In this document: positions 28,635 to 37,388 of the stretch, one piece after another
Layout of the letters: every line of letters starts with the position of its first letter
How positions within the stretch are numbered: the first letter of the stretch is position 1
Source: Pseudomonas sp. AOB-7
GTDB taxonomy: Bacteria > Pseudomonadota > Gammaproteobacteria > Pseudomonadales > Pseudomonadaceae
Assembly (NCBI RefSeq): GCF_003696305.1
Contig: NZ_RFFK01000007.1
Span: 1-64,000, forward strand
Length of the DNA stretch: 64,000 bases
Reading direction: 5' to 3'
Translations under genes and position numbers: made by a program
Notes under the pieces: model-generated
Databases searched by the model: none
Told to the model about the DNA's origin: nothing
What the model saw: only the letters and a program-made list of their open reading frames with translations

Positions 28635-28660
28635 ATGGCCTCACCTGACAGCCGCCGGAT

Positions 28661-29698
28661 TCAACCGCGATAAGGCGCTCCCGCCTTGGCCATCAGCGCA
28701 TTGTACTTCTTGAAGATGTCCACCACCTTGGCGCAGCGCGGGCTGGTCTTGGCGATCTCGTCCCAGAACTTCAGCGCCTCGGCCTCCACCGTGGCCCACT
28801 CCTCGGCCGGGATGGAGGTCAGCTGCAGCTTGCCGCCCTCCACGCGCAGCTGCGCCTCGCCGCCCCAGTACCAGTGCTGACGGTAGTAGTTGGAGCTGTC
28901 CATGCACAGCTTGAACAGGGTCTTGAGGTGTTCGGGCACCTCGGCCCACTTGTCCGAGTTGGCGAAGTAGGAACCGATCCAGGCGCCGGAGATGTTGTTG
29001 GTGAGGAAGTACTTGGTGACGTTGGCCCAGCCGACGGTGTAGTCCTCGGTGATGCCGGACCAGGCGATGCCGTCCAGCTCACCGGTCTGCACCGCCACCT
29101 CGACGTCTTCCCAGGGCAGGGTCACCGGGATCACGCCGAAGCGGGCGAGGAACTTGCCGGCGGTGGGGAAGGTGAAGATGCGCTTGCCCTTGAGGTCGTC
29201 GAGCTTGGTGATCGGCTGCACCGTGGCGAAGTGGCAGGGGTCCCAGGCGCCAGCGCCGAGCCAGGTGACGCCCTTGACCTCGCCGTAGGCCTCGGCCCAG
29301 ATGTCGTTGAGGCCGTACTGCTCGAACAGCACCGGCACGTCGAGGCTGTAGCGGGTGGCGAAGGGGAAGTAGCCGCCGAACACCGAGACGTCCACCGGCG
29401 CAGCGATGGAGTCGTCGTCGCTCTGCACCGCGTCGATGGTGCCGCGCTGCATGGCGCGGAACAGCTCGCCGGTGGGTACCAGCTGGTCGGCGAAGTACAG
29501 CTGGATCTCCATCTGGCCGTTGGCGGCCTTGTTGAAGGCGTCGATCGACGGCTTGATCACGTGCTCGGCCAGCGCCGGGCCGGCGTAGGTCTGCAGGCGC
29601 CAGGTGATCTTCTTCGGCTCCTGCGCGTAGATGTGCGCCGAACCCAGGGCGGCGGTGCCGACCGCGGCGGTTTTCAGGAAATCGCGTCTCGTACTCAT
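28661..29698 (-). CDS. TRAP transporter substrate-binding protein (DctP type), Tat-exported
   Basis: A 345-residue periplasmic binding protein. The start MSTRRDFLKTAAVG is a twin-arginine signal, followed by cleavage near AHIYAQ. The mature part has the DctP family layout, including GELFRAMQRGTIDAVQ and the VQTGELDGIAWSG segment near the conserved arginine helix. TRAP proteins with a Tat signal and this end are often in the mannitol/chloroaromatic (2-oxo acid) group. It is the third gene of a dctQ-dctM-dctP set; the 132-base gap before it carries nothing obvious. The ligand is unknown but could be the substrate of the nearby amine-use operon. Confidence 0.88.
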   Translation of the reverse strand: MSTRRDFLKTAAVGTAALGSAHIYAQEPKKITWRLQTYAGPALAEHVIKPSIDAFNKAANGQMEIQLYFADQLVPTGELFRAMQRGTIDAVQSDDDSIAAPVDVSVFGGYFPFATRYSLDVPVLFEQYGLNDIWAEAYGEVKGVTWLGAGAWDPCHFATVQPITKLDDLKGKRIFTFPTAGKFLARFGVIPVTLPWEDVEVAVQTGELDGIAWSGITEDYTVGWANVTKYFLTNNISGAWIGSYFANSDKWAEVPEHLKTLFKLCMDSSNYYRQHWYWGGEAQLRVEGGKLQLTSIPAEEWATVEAEALKFWDEIAKTSPRCAKVVDIFKKYNALMAKAGAPYRG

Positions 29699-29830
29699 GC
29701 TGTTCTCTCCAATAGTGTCGATGCAGATGCAATACAACCGCTCATTGCCGCCGCAGCCGCAGCGGCCTTGCCAGTGACCGGCAGGCGCCGGCTCGACTGC
29801 TGGCGCGCCAGGCGCGCCGATTTCCGAAGC

Positions 29831-31156
29831 TCAGCCGCCGTAGTGCAGCTGCGGCAACCACAGCGCCAGCTGCGGGAAAACCATCACCAGGATCAGGGTC
29901 AGGACCATCACCAGCACGAAGGGGGTGACCGAAACGTAGATGTCGCGCAGGCTCACCTCGGGCGGGGCCATGGCGCGCATGAGGAACAGGTTGTAGCCGA
30001 ACGGCGGGGTCATGTAGGCGATCTGGCAGGTGATGGTGTAGAGCACGCCGTACCACACCAGGTCGAAGCCCAGCGCGCCGACCAGCGGGATGTAGAGCGG
30101 CGCGACTATGACCAGCATGGCAGTGTCGTCGAGGAACATGCCCATGATGATGAACGACAGCTGCATCATGATGAGGATCTGCCAGGGCCCCAGGTGCAGG
30201 CTGTCGACGAAGAAGGTCTCGATCGCCCGCACCGCGCCGAGACCGTCGAACACCGCGCCGAAACACAGCGCAGCGAGGATGATCCACATGAACATGCAGC
30301 TGATGGCCAGGGTCTTGCGCAGCGTCTCCTCCAGCACCTGGCGGTTCAGCCGGCGCTTGACCAGCGCCATCAGCATGGCCGCGGCGGCACCCACCGCGGA
30401 GCTTTCCACCAGGCTGGTGTAGCCCAGCAGGAACAGCCCGGTCATGGCGAAGAAGATGAACAGTGGCGCCAGCCCGGCGCGCAGCAGCAACAGCTTTTCC
30501 CGGCGGCTGACCTGCAGCCGCTCGGCCTCGGCCAGGGGCGGGCCGAGCTGTGGCTGCAGACGGCAGCGCACGACGATATAGAGCACGAACAGGCAAGCCA
30601 TCAGCAGGCCGGGAATGGCCCCGGCCAGCCACAGCTGGCCGACCGGCTGCCGGGCGATCATGCCGTACAGCACCAGCACCACGCTGGGCGGAATGAGGAT
30701 GCCCAGCGAGCTGCCGGCCTGGATCACCCCGGTGACCATGATCTTGTCGTAGCCGCGGCGCAGCAGCTCGGGCAGGGCGATGCTGGCGCCGATGGCCATG
30801 CCGGCCACGCTCAGCCCGTTCATCGCCGAGATCACCACCATCAGGCCGATGGTGCCGATGGCCAGCCCGCCCGGCAGCGGCCCCATCCACACGTGGAACA
30901 TCTTGTACAGGTCTTCGGCCAGGCCGGACTCGGAGAGCATGTAGCCCATGAACACGAACATCGGCAGGGTCAGCAGCGGGTACCACTTCATCAGTTTCAT
31001 CGCCGCGCTGAAGGCCATCTCCGAGCCGCCGTCGCCCCACAGCAGCAGCGCCGCGGCGGCGGCGACGAAGCCGATGGCGCCGAACACGCGCTTGCCGGTG
31101 AGCAGCAGCAGCATCATCGAGGAGAACATCAACAGTGCGATCAGCTCGTAGCTCAT
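29831..31156 (-). CDS. TRAP transporter large permease (DctM type)
   Basis: A 441-residue inner-membrane protein with 11-12 hydrophobic segments. Typical DctM features are the MNGLSVAGMAIGASIALPELLRRGY region, the SSLGILIPPSVVLVLYG motif, and the LFLDDTAMLVIVAPL-type half-helix in the second repeat. Its ATG at 31156 overlaps the small permease stop by one base (TGATG), so the two membrane subunits are translated together. It moves the ligand delivered by the DctP-like protein using a sodium or proton gradient. Confidence 0.9.
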   Translation of the reverse strand: MSYELIALLMFSSMMLLLLTGKRVFGAIGFVAAAAALLLWGDGGSEMAFSAAMKLMKWYPLLTLPMFVFMGYMLSESGLAEDLYKMFHVWMGPLPGGLAIGTIGLMVVISAMNGLSVAGMAIGASIALPELLRRGYDKIMVTGVIQAGSSLGILIPPSVVLVLYGMIARQPVGQLWLAGAIPGLLMACLFVLYIVVRCRLQPQLGPPLAEAERLQVSRREKLLLLRAGLAPLFIFFAMTGLFLLGYTSLVESSAVGAAAAMLMALVKRRLNRQVLEETLRKTLAISCMFMWIILAALCFGAVFDGLGAVRAIETFFVDSLHLGPWQILIMMQLSFIIMGMFLDDTAMLVIVAPLYIPLVGALGFDLVWYGVLYTITCQIAYMTPPFGYNLFLMRAMAPPEVSLRDIYVSVTPFVLVMVLTLILVMVFPQLALWLPQLHYGG

Positions 31157-31662
31157 CACAGCGTCTCCCCGCGGGCCGCGTAGAGGTCCTTGAAGAAGGT
31201 GGCGATGGCCTGCAGCAACATCAGCAAGATGCCGAAGCACATCACCAGTTTGATCGGCGCCATATAGGGGGACCAGGCCGAGTAGCTGGTTTCCTGGTAT
31301 TCCAGGGCGTATTCGGTGGAGGAGATGCCGCCGATCAGCAGCAGCACCAGGTAGAAGATCAGCATGAACACGGTGATCGCATCGACCACGGCGCGGGTGC
31401 GCGGCGACCAGTGGCTGTAGGCCAGGTCCATGCGTACGTGGGCGTCGAGCTGCATCGAGTAGGCGCCGCCGAGCAGGAAGTAGGCGACCATGAGGAACTG
31501 GGCGCTTTCCAGGGTCCAGATCGAGGGGGTGAAGAAGGTCTTGCTGATCGAGGAATACAGCAGCACCGCCAGCATGGCGAAGATCAGGTACATGGCGAAA
31601 CGCCCGACCCTCCGGTTGAATGCGTCCACGACCCGGACGAAAGCTCGAATGCCCTTGCGCAT
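31156..31662 (-). CDS. TRAP transporter small permease (DctQ type)
   Basis: A 168-residue membrane protein with four predicted helices and the DctQ family pattern (WTLESAQFLMVAYFLLGGAYSM, DAHVRMDL). It pairs with the large permease encoded immediately after it. It is the first gene of the TRAP operon. The 251 bases upstream (31663-31913) hold the likely promoter but no site I can name. Confidence 0.88.
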   Translation of the reverse strand: MRKGIRAFVRVVDAFNRRVGRFAMYLIFAMLAVLLYSSISKTFFTPSIWTLESAQFLMVAYFLLGGAYSMQLDAHVRMDLAYSHWSPRTRAVVDAITVFMLIFYLVLLLIGGISSTEYALEYQETSYSAWSPYMAPIKLVMCFGILLMLLQAIATFFKDLYAARGETL

Positions 31663-31913
31663 GCAGTTTCCTGCTTTTTTGTTCGTTATCTCGTCAGCCT
31701 AGACGAAGATTCGCCAAAGCCAACCGCCCCGCCTGGCCATAGCAGGAAACGCGCCAGCCACCCTGGCCGCGCCCTTCCCCGAACAAAATCAACGGCTTGA
31801 AAACTACCGGGCTAGAGCCGCAGCGCGCCAGGAAGGCGGCGAGCACCGAGGCGGTGCGCGCCGGTTCCTATTCCGGGGGCATCTGGCCATGATCGGCACA
31901 CAGCCGCCGGTTA

Positions 31914-32813
31914 TCAGAAGCCCACCGCCAGCATCCACAGCGGCAAGCTGATCGCCGCCAGCAGGGTCGACAGCGAAATCGCCGCGCTGACGCTGCGGCT
32001 GTCCTCGGCGTTGCGGGCAAAGGCCATCACGTTGACCCCGCTGGGGCAGGCGGCGAGCAGCACCAGCACCGTGCGCGCCGTGTCGTTCAGCCCCGGCAGC
32101 TGGCCGCTGAGCCACCAGACCAGCGCCGGGAACAGCGCCAGCTTGGCCAGCGCCACGCCCCAGGCCTCGCCGGTGGGGCGCAAGCGGTAGCGCGACAGGC
32201 TGGCGCCGAGCACGATCAGCGCGCAGGGCAAGGCGGCCTGGCCCAGCCAGGTCACCGCCCGCCACAGGCTCTCCGGCACCACCAGCCCGGACAGGTTGAG
32301 CAAGGCGCCGAGCGCCAGGCCGATGATCATCGGGTTGGCCAGGTTGTTCAGCAGCGCGCGGCCGTCGACCCGCTCCTGACTACCGAAGGCGGCGTAGAAG
32401 CTGTGCAGGGAAAACAGCGTAAGGCTGTGGAACACCAGGATGGCGAAGACGTAGAGCAGACCGTCGTTGCCCATCAGGCTGGCGATCAGCGGAATGCCCA
32501 CCAGCACGTTGTTGGAGAAGGCCGCCACCAGCCCCAGCGGCGACGCCGTGCCGCGGCGCCAGTGGGCCAGCGCGTTGACCGCGGCGAACACCAGCAGCAC
32601 CGGCAGGTAGTAGGCCAGCAGCAGCATCGGCGACAGGCCCTCGGCCAGCGACGCCTTGGCGATGCCGGCGAACAGCAGCGTCGGCATGAACAGCTTGAAG
32701 GTGATATTGGCCAGGCCGGCCGCCGACTCGCTGGTGAGCCACTGGCGCCAGCCCAACAGATAGCCGAGAACGATCAGGGCGAAGATCGGCAGAATCGCCT
32801 GTACCGCGAGCAT
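31914..32813 (-). CDS. AEC-family transporter (auxin efflux carrier/malonate permease type)
   Basis: A 299-residue membrane protein with ten predicted helices in two halves. The N-terminal LPIFALIVLGYLLG, the central FSNNVLVGIPL and the C-terminal ACPSGVNVMAFA motifs are those of the AEC family, whose bacterial members move small organic acids or amino acids. It is transcribed in the same direction as the TRAP operon but with a 251-base gap, so it is probably a separate unit. The substrate cannot be told. Confidence 0.85.
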   Translation of the reverse strand: MLAVQAILPIFALIVLGYLLGWRQWLTSESAAGLANITFKLFMPTLLFAGIAKASLAEGLSPMLLLAYYLPVLLVFAAVNALAHWRRGTASPLGLVAAFSNNVLVGIPLIASLMGNDGLLYVFAILVFHSLTLFSLHSFYAAFGSQERVDGRALLNNLANPMIIGLALGALLNLSGLVVPESLWRAVTWLGQAALPCALIVLGASLSRYRLRPTGEAWGVALAKLALFPALVWWLSGQLPGLNDTARTVLVLLAACPSGVNVMAFARNAEDSRSVSAAISLSTLLAAISLPLWMLAVGF

Positions 32814-33101
32814 GGGTGCACCTGCCTCCAGAAAATCGCGTCAACCGGAAGCGGCCCGCGCAAGGGGCGCCAAGCATACGCGCGGCAGGCCGAGGATGCG
32901 ACCCGACGAGCGCGCGCCGCCCCCCCCTGCAAAACCTCCTGGCAAGGCCTTGGACACGAGCTGAAAGCCGCGTTGCAGAGCCTTTTCAGCCTGCATCAAC
33001 AGGGTCGATGGTCACTATCAGGCCAGTCAAGTTCTTATCTGCGCGCATGTCCCGAACAATTGGCCCCGAAGTCACTTATCACTCCCTACGGAGACATCGA
33101 C
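32814..33101. other. Divergent upstream region of the AEC gene and repeat-protein gene
   Basis: These 288 bases contain the starts of two divergent units and no visible gene. The stretch around 33015-33085 is relatively AT-rich and probably holds the repeat-protein promoter. I cannot assign a box with confidence. Confidence 0.45.
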
Positions 33102-33629
33102 ATGAAAAGCCAACTGACCCTCGCCGCCCTGGCCCTTAGCCTGCTGACCACCAGCGTTTTCGCCGCGCCGAGCAGCGCGCCCTTCCCTCTGGTGGGCGAA
33201 GCCAAGGACAGCCAAGTGCAACAGCAACCCATCGCGCCGCTGGCCGAGAACGGTGCCGAGCGCACGCCGGGCGCCCAACGTATCCAACTGGCCGAAGACG
33301 GCTCCGACCGCACCCCCGGCGCCCAACGCATCCAACTGGCCGAAGACGGCTCCGACCGCACCCCCGGCGCCCAACGCATCCAACTGGCCGAAGACGGCTC
33401 CGACCGCACCCCCGGCAGCCAGCGCATCCAACTGGCCGAGGACGGCTCTGACCGCACCCCCGGCAGCCAGCGCATCCAACTGGCCGAGGACGGCTCTGAC
33501 CGCACCCCCGGCAGCCAGCGCATCCAGCTGGTAGAAGGCGGCTACGAGCGCACCCCGGGCGCCCAACGCGTGCAGTTGGCCGAAGGCGGCGCCGATCGTC
33601 TGATCGAGCAACGCGGGCGCACGGCCTGA
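33102..33629 (+). CDS. Secreted protein of 16-residue tandem repeats
   Basis: A 175-residue protein. The signal peptide MKSQLTLAALALSLLTTSVFA is followed by a short linker, and then residues 47-158 are seven tandem copies of LAEDGSDRTPGAQRIQ-type units, with an eighth degraded unit before the C-terminus EQRGRTA. Units differ mostly by A/S in PGAQ/PGSQ. GGAG lies at 33090-33093, and a strong terminator follows the stop. The repeats mix Asp/Glu with Arg and have no cysteine. I do not recognise a family; binding of ions, phosphate or a surface polymer is possible. The copies look like recent expansion by slippage or unequal exchange. Confidence 0.8.
   Translation: MKSQLTLAALALSLLTTSVFAAPSSAPFPLVGEAKDSQVQQQPIAPLAENGAERTPGAQRIQLAEDGSDRTPGAQRIQLAEDGSDRTPGAQRIQLAEDGSDRTPGSQRIQLAEDGSDRTPGSQRIQLAEDGSDRTPGSQRIQLVEGGYERTPGAQRVQLAEGGADRLIEQRGRTA
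33240..33575 (+). repeat. Seven tandem 48-bp in-frame repeats
   Basis: The period is exactly 48 bp, encoding 16 residues. The middle copies are nearly identical at DNA level, including silent positions, while the first and last copies are diverged. Copy number is likely to vary between strains. There are no unique spacers, so this is not a CRISPR array. Confidence 0.9.
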
Positions 33630-33650
33630 GCCCTATCGCAACACCCCCCA

Positions 33651-33675
33651 AGCCCGGCGCATGCCGGGCTTTTTT
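33651..33675 (+). terminator. Rho-independent terminator of the repeat-protein gene
   Basis: The stem AGCCCGGC / GCCGGGCT with loop GCAT is followed by six T residues. It lies 22 bases after the stop, between two convergent genes. Confidence 0.9.
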
Positions 33676-33712
33676 ATGCCCTTTCGCGCAAACCACGCGC
33701 GCAAATGGCGAG

Positions 33713-34795
33713 TCACGCCCTTCCTGCAGCGGGCAAACGGTAGATCCAGATGCGCCGCAGCACGGTCCCGAACTGAGCCCACAGGCTGCCGCAGTTGTAA
33801 TGCTGGCCATAGCGCGCGGCGATCTGGCGCACCTCGCGCGCCAGTTCGGCATAGCGCCGTGCCGGCAGGTCGGGGAACAGGTGGTGCTCGATCTGGTGGC
33901 TGAGGTTGCCGGTGAGAATATGCAGCAGCGGCCCGCCGCTCAGGTTGCTCGAGCCGCGCAGCTGGCGCAGGTACCAGTGGCCACGCGTCTCGCCCTGCAG
34001 CACCGCCGGCGCAAACACCGCCGCCTGCTCGGTGAAGTGGCCGCAGAAGATCACCAGGAAGGTCCACAGGTTGCGCAGCAGGTTGGCCAGCAGATTGCCC
34101 GCCAGCACGGCCAGGGCATTGGCGCCGAGCAGCAAGGCCAGCAGCGGAAACGCCAGGTAGTCCTTGCCCCACTGGCGCGCCAGCTTGGCGCCGAAGCGGC
34201 GCGCCAGCGGGCGCACCTCGTCCTGGCCGATACGGCCCTTGAGCAGCTGGTCCAGGCGCAGATGCTGGATGGCCACAGCGTACTGGAACAGCAGCGCCTG
34301 GATCGTCACCCACAGCGGCTGCCAGCGGTAGAAAGGCTTCCAGCGCTGCTCGGGAAACAGCCGCACCACGCCGTAACCGACGTCGTCGTCCATGCCCAGC
34401 ACATTGGTGTAGCTGTGATGGACGTGATTATGGGTGTGCCGCCAGAAATCGGCCGGGCCGACTATGTCCCACTCGTACTGGCGACCGGCGAATTCCGGGT
34501 CGTTCATCCAGTCGTACTGGCCGTGCATGACGTTGTGGCCCAGCTCCATGTTCTCGAGGATCTTGCCCAGGCCCAGCAGCAGGCTGCCAAGCAGCCAGGT
34601 CGGCGGAAACCAGCCGAACATCAGCAGCGCGCGCCCGCTCCAGCAGCACAGGCGCACGGCGCCGCGCACCCGGCGGATATAGCGCGCATCCGCCTCGCTC
34701 AGATCGCCCAGGGTACGCCGGCGCAGGGCGTCCAGTTCGGCGCCGAAGGCCTGCAGCTCGGCCGGACTCAGTTCGCGGTCGGGGCGGTTGTTCAC
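33713..34795 (-). CDS. desB: Acyl-CoA delta-9 desaturase DesB
   Basis: A 360-residue membrane fatty-acid desaturase. Histidine boxes are HNVMH (87-91), HTHNHVHH (120-127) and HQIEHHLFP near 315, with hydrophobic pairs between them. In Pseudomonas, DesB introduces the delta-9 double bond into exogenous saturated acyl chains, using electrons from DesC. I chose the GTG at 34795, which overlaps the desC stop by four bases (GTGA) and has GGAG upstream; no ATG is suitably placed. The gene order desC-desB with divergent desT matches P. aeruginosa PA4889-PA4888 and PA4890. Confidence 0.92.
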   Translation of the reverse strand: MNNRPDRELSPAELQAFGAELDALRRRTLGDLSEADARYIRRVRGAVRLCCWSGRALLMFGWFPPTWLLGSLLLGLGKILENMELGHNVMHGQYDWMNDPEFAGRQYEWDIVGPADFWRHTHNHVHHSYTNVLGMDDDVGYGVVRLFPEQRWKPFYRWQPLWVTIQALLFQYAVAIQHLRLDQLLKGRIGQDEVRPLARRFGAKLARQWGKDYLAFPLLALLLGANALAVLAGNLLANLLRNLWTFLVIFCGHFTEQAAVFAPAVLQGETRGHWYLRQLRGSSNLSGGPLLHILTGNLSHQIEHHLFPDLPARRYAELAREVRQIAARYGQHYNCGSLWAQFGTVLRRIWIYRLPAAGRA

Positions 34796-35892
34796 AGGTC
34801 GATCTCCACATCCCCATGGGGGGCGCTGATGCATAGACGAATGGGCTGCCCCGGCTCGGCGAACAGCGCGCCGCTGCGCAGGTCGCGCACCTCGCCGGCG
34901 AGCAGGGTGCAGGTGCAACTGGCGCAGATGCCCTGGCGACAGCCATGGGCCGGCCGCAGGCCGTTGGCCTCGGCCTGCTCCAGCAGGCTCTGGCCAGTGT
35001 TGCCGGCGGCCTGCTGACGACTGCGGGCAAAGCCCAGGCGCACCGTGCCGGTGCCGTCGAGCGGCGCCGGCGGACTGAAGCTTTCCCACTGCAGGCTGGC
35101 GCCGCGCCCCGCCGCCTGCCACCCGGCCTGCGCCTGCTCGACGAAGCCACGCGGGCCGCAGACCAGCAGATGCTCGCCGGGCAGCTCGGCCAGGCGCTCA
35201 TCGCTCAGTCGACCGGCGAACTCCCCCGGCAGCGCCGGCTCGCCGCTAAGCGCCCAGCGCAGCTGCAGATTCGGGTGGCGGGCGGCCAGCGTCTGCAGCT
35301 CGTCGACGAATGCGCGCTGGGCACGGCGGCGCACCTGGTGCAGCAGCGTCACCGGCGCCGCGTAGCCGCGCGCCAGCGCCTCGCGCAGCAGCCCGAGCAG
35401 CGGCGTGATGCCACTGCCGGCGGCCAGCAGCAGCACCGGCCGGCCATCCGCCGGCCAGCGCAGCTCGCCAAAGGCCTCGCCCAGCTCCAGCACCTGGCCG
35501 ACCTCGACGCGCTCCAGCAGCAGGCTGGACAGGCGTCCGCCCGGCTGACGCTTGATCGCCAGCTCGACACGCCCGTCCGCCGCCACCGCTGTCAGGCTGT
35601 AGCTGCGCCCATGGCGCACGCCGTCCTGCGCCAGGTACAGCTGCACATGCTGGCCGGCGCGCCAGCCGCGGGCGTTGCCGTTGCAGCGCAGGCGCAGGGC
35701 GAGCATGTCGTCGGCGACCCACTGGCGCGCATCGACCCGGGCGCACACCCGGTTCAGGCGCAGCGCCGGGTGCAGCAGGCGCAGCCAGCAGTCGACGTCC
35801 GCCTCGCGCAGCCAGCCGCCGGCGCACAGCGCGCACAGCGGCTGCAGCGGGCGGGCCAGGCGGCGCGCCAGGGACAGGGGAATCAGGGCCAT
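34792..35892 (-). CDS. desC: Ferredoxin-NADP reductase-like electron donor DesC
   Basis: A 366-residue flavo-iron-sulfur protein. The FAD-binding part (about residues 60-170) has RSYSLTAV, the NAD(P) part has LLAAGSGITPLLGLLRE and VCGPRGFVEQ, and the C-terminal plant-type ferredoxin domain has the CRQGICASCTC cluster and a distant LCIS cysteine. This order (FNR then 2Fe-2S) is that of DesC, the redox partner of DesB. ATG at 35892 was chosen over upstream codons that would run into the DesT operator region. Expression should be repressed by DesT. Confidence 0.9.
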   Translation of the reverse strand: MALIPLSLARRLARPLQPLCALCAGGWLREADVDCWLRLLHPALRLNRVCARVDARQWVADDMLALRLRCNGNARGWRAGQHVQLYLAQDGVRHGRSYSLTAVAADGRVELAIKRQPGGRLSSLLLERVEVGQVLELGEAFGELRWPADGRPVLLLAAGSGITPLLGLLREALARGYAAPVTLLHQVRRRAQRAFVDELQTLAARHPNLQLRWALSGEPALPGEFAGRLSDERLAELPGEHLLVCGPRGFVEQAQAGWQAAGRGASLQWESFSPPAPLDGTGTVRLGFARSRQQAAGNTGQSLLEQAEANGLRPAHGCRQGICASCTCTLLAGEVRDLRSGALFAEPGQPIRLCISAPHGDVEIDL

Positions 35893-35904
35893 CGATGCAG
35901 TTCC

Positions 35905-35964
35905 AGTGAACAGTTGTGCACAAGGCTGCCAGACGCCGCCCAGTTCAGTCAACACTTGTACACT
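35905..35964. promoter_or_regulatory. Probable DesT operators between desC and desT
   Basis: AGTCAACACTTGTACACT (35947-35964; minus strand AGTGTACAAGTGTTGACT) is an imperfect palindrome resembling the DesT site known upstream of desCB in P. aeruginosa, as I recall it. A second related palindrome, AGTGAACAGTTGTGCACA, is at 35905-35922, close to the desC start. Both lie in the 153-base divergent region. Confidence 0.65.
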
Positions 35965-36045
35965 TAAACGCCCGCACCATCCTGGTTCGACGCTCGCCGC
36001 GCGCATTTGCTAGAGTGCGGCATCGCTCACCGACCCAGACCCCGC

Positions 36046-36681
36046 ATGACGCCACGTGCCGAACAGAAGCAGCAGACCCGCCAGGCCCTGATGGACGCCG
36101 CCCTGAGCCTGATGGAGAGCGGGCGTGGTTTCGGCAGCCTGAGCCTGCGCGAAGTCACCCGGGTCGCCGGCATAGTGCCCACCGGTTTCTACCGCCACTT
36201 CGCCGACATGGATGAGCTCGGCCTGGCCCTGGTGGCGGAGGTCGGTGAGACCTTCCGCGCCGCCATTCGCCGCGTGCGCCGCCACGAGTTCGAGGTACGC
36301 GGAATGATCGACGCCTCGGTGCGCATCTTCCTCGCCGAGGTGGCGGCCAACCGCGCCCAGTTCCTGTTCCTCGCCCGCGAGCAGTACGGCGGCTCGCAGC
36401 CGGTGCGCCAGGCCATCGCCGCGCTGCGCGAGCGCATCACCGGCGACCTGGCCGCCGACCTCAAGCTGATGAACCGCATGCCGCACCTCGACGACGCGGC
36501 GCGCGAGGTGGTCTCCGACCTGGTGGTGAAAACCGTGTTCGCCACCCTGCCGGAACTCATCGACCCGCCGGCGGACAACCTGCCGGCGCACCTCAGCGCC
36601 GAAGCCAAGATCATCCAGCAACTGCGCTTCGTGATGATCGGCGGCAAGCACTGGCAGGGCCTGGGCAAACCCGCCGGCTGA
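36046..36681 (+). CDS. desT: TetR-family regulator DesT
   Basis: A 211-residue TetR-type protein. The N-terminal helix-turn-helix (residues 12-60) includes LSLREVTRVAGIVPTGFYRHFADMDELG. The C-terminal acyl-CoA-sensing domain contains FLFLAREQYGGSQPVRQAI, as in DesT/FabR. DesT represses desCB and senses whether the acyl-CoA pool is saturated or unsaturated. It is divergent from desC, with palindromic sites between, and followed by ureE as in PAO1. The ATG at 36046 follows a -10-like TAGAGT by about 30 bases. Confidence 0.93.
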   Translation: MTPRAEQKQQTRQALMDAALSLMESGRGFGSLSLREVTRVAGIVPTGFYRHFADMDELGLALVAEVGETFRAAIRRVRRHEFEVRGMIDASVRIFLAEVAANRAQFLFLAREQYGGSQPVRQAIAALRERITGDLAADLKLMNRMPHLDDAAREVVSDLVVKTVFATLPELIDPPADNLPAHLSAEAKIIQQLRFVMIGGKHWQGLGKPAG

Positions 36682-36745
36682 GCGCACCACCAAGGTGCAC
36701 GCCCAGCCCGGCATGCACCAAATAAAACCTGACTGCCTCGCCAAG

Positions 36746-36754
36746 TTATCCACA
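36746..36754 (+). repeat. DnaA-box 9-mer TTATCCACA upstream of ureE
   Basis: A perfect TTATCCACA followed by ACCCACAG, lying in the 154-base desT-ureE gap. It shares the core of the elements at 40448, 40630, 40798 and 42912 but not their right half. Confidence 0.6.
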
Positions 36755-36835
36755 ACCCACAGCAATGCGGCCTGGCGGCGCCTTGGCAAGGCCCTTGCAC
36801 TATTTCCGGGCATCCCCTTTCCGGAATCGATGCAT

Positions 36836-37336
36836 ATGCTGGTGATCCACCGCCGAATCGCGCCGCAGCAGGCCCCCGACGCCGAACTGCAGCTGAGCTT
36901 CGAGGCGCGCAGCAAGAGCCGCCTGCGCTGCTTCACCACCGCGGGCGAGGAGGTCGGCCTGTTTCTCGAACGCGGCCAGCCGGCGCTGGCCGACGGCGAC
37001 TGCCTGCAGGCCGAGGACGGCCGCGTGGTGCGCGTGCGGGCCAGGCCCGAGCCGCTGCTGCACGTGACCTGCGCCAGCCCCTTCGAGCTGATGCGCGCCG
37101 CCTATCACCTGGGCAACCGCCACGTCGCCCTGCAACTGGGCGACGGCTGGCTGCGCCTGCCCGACGACTACGTGCTCAAGGCCATGCTCGAACAGCTCGG
37201 CGCAACGGTCGAAGCCGTGGAGGCGCCCTACCAGCCGGAACAGGGCGCCTATGGCGGCGGCCACCATCATTCGCACCAGGGCGACGCCGAGTTCAACTAC
37301 GGCCCGCGCCTGCACCAGTTCGGGGGGCGCACGTGA
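36836..37336 (+). CDS. ureE: Urease accessory nickel chaperone UreE
   Basis: A 166-residue nickel-carrying protein for urease maturation. It starts MLVIHRRI as UreE proteins do. The metal-site region AAYHLGNRHVALQL is near residues 86-99, and the C-terminus has a histidine cluster (GGGHHHSHQGD) that stores Ni2+. ATG at 36830, two codons upstream, is an alternative start. ureF and ureG follow. Urease structural genes ureABC are not in the window, as in P. aeruginosa where they are some distance away. Confidence 0.93.
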   Translation: MLVIHRRIAPQQAPDAELQLSFEARSKSRLRCFTTAGEEVGLFLERGQPALADGDCLQAEDGRVVRVRARPEPLLHVTCASPFELMRAAYHLGNRHVALQLGDGWLRLPDDYVLKAMLEQLGATVEAVEAPYQPEQGAYGGGHHHSHQGDAEFNYGPRLHQFGGRT

Positions 37337-37388
37337 CCCCGAACGCGCCATTTCGCCTGGGGTGCGCCGTGCGCACCAAGGTTGCGCC

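Noticed and set aside
33240..33575. CRISPR array
   Set aside because: The 48-bp units are directly adjacent, in frame and without unique spacers.
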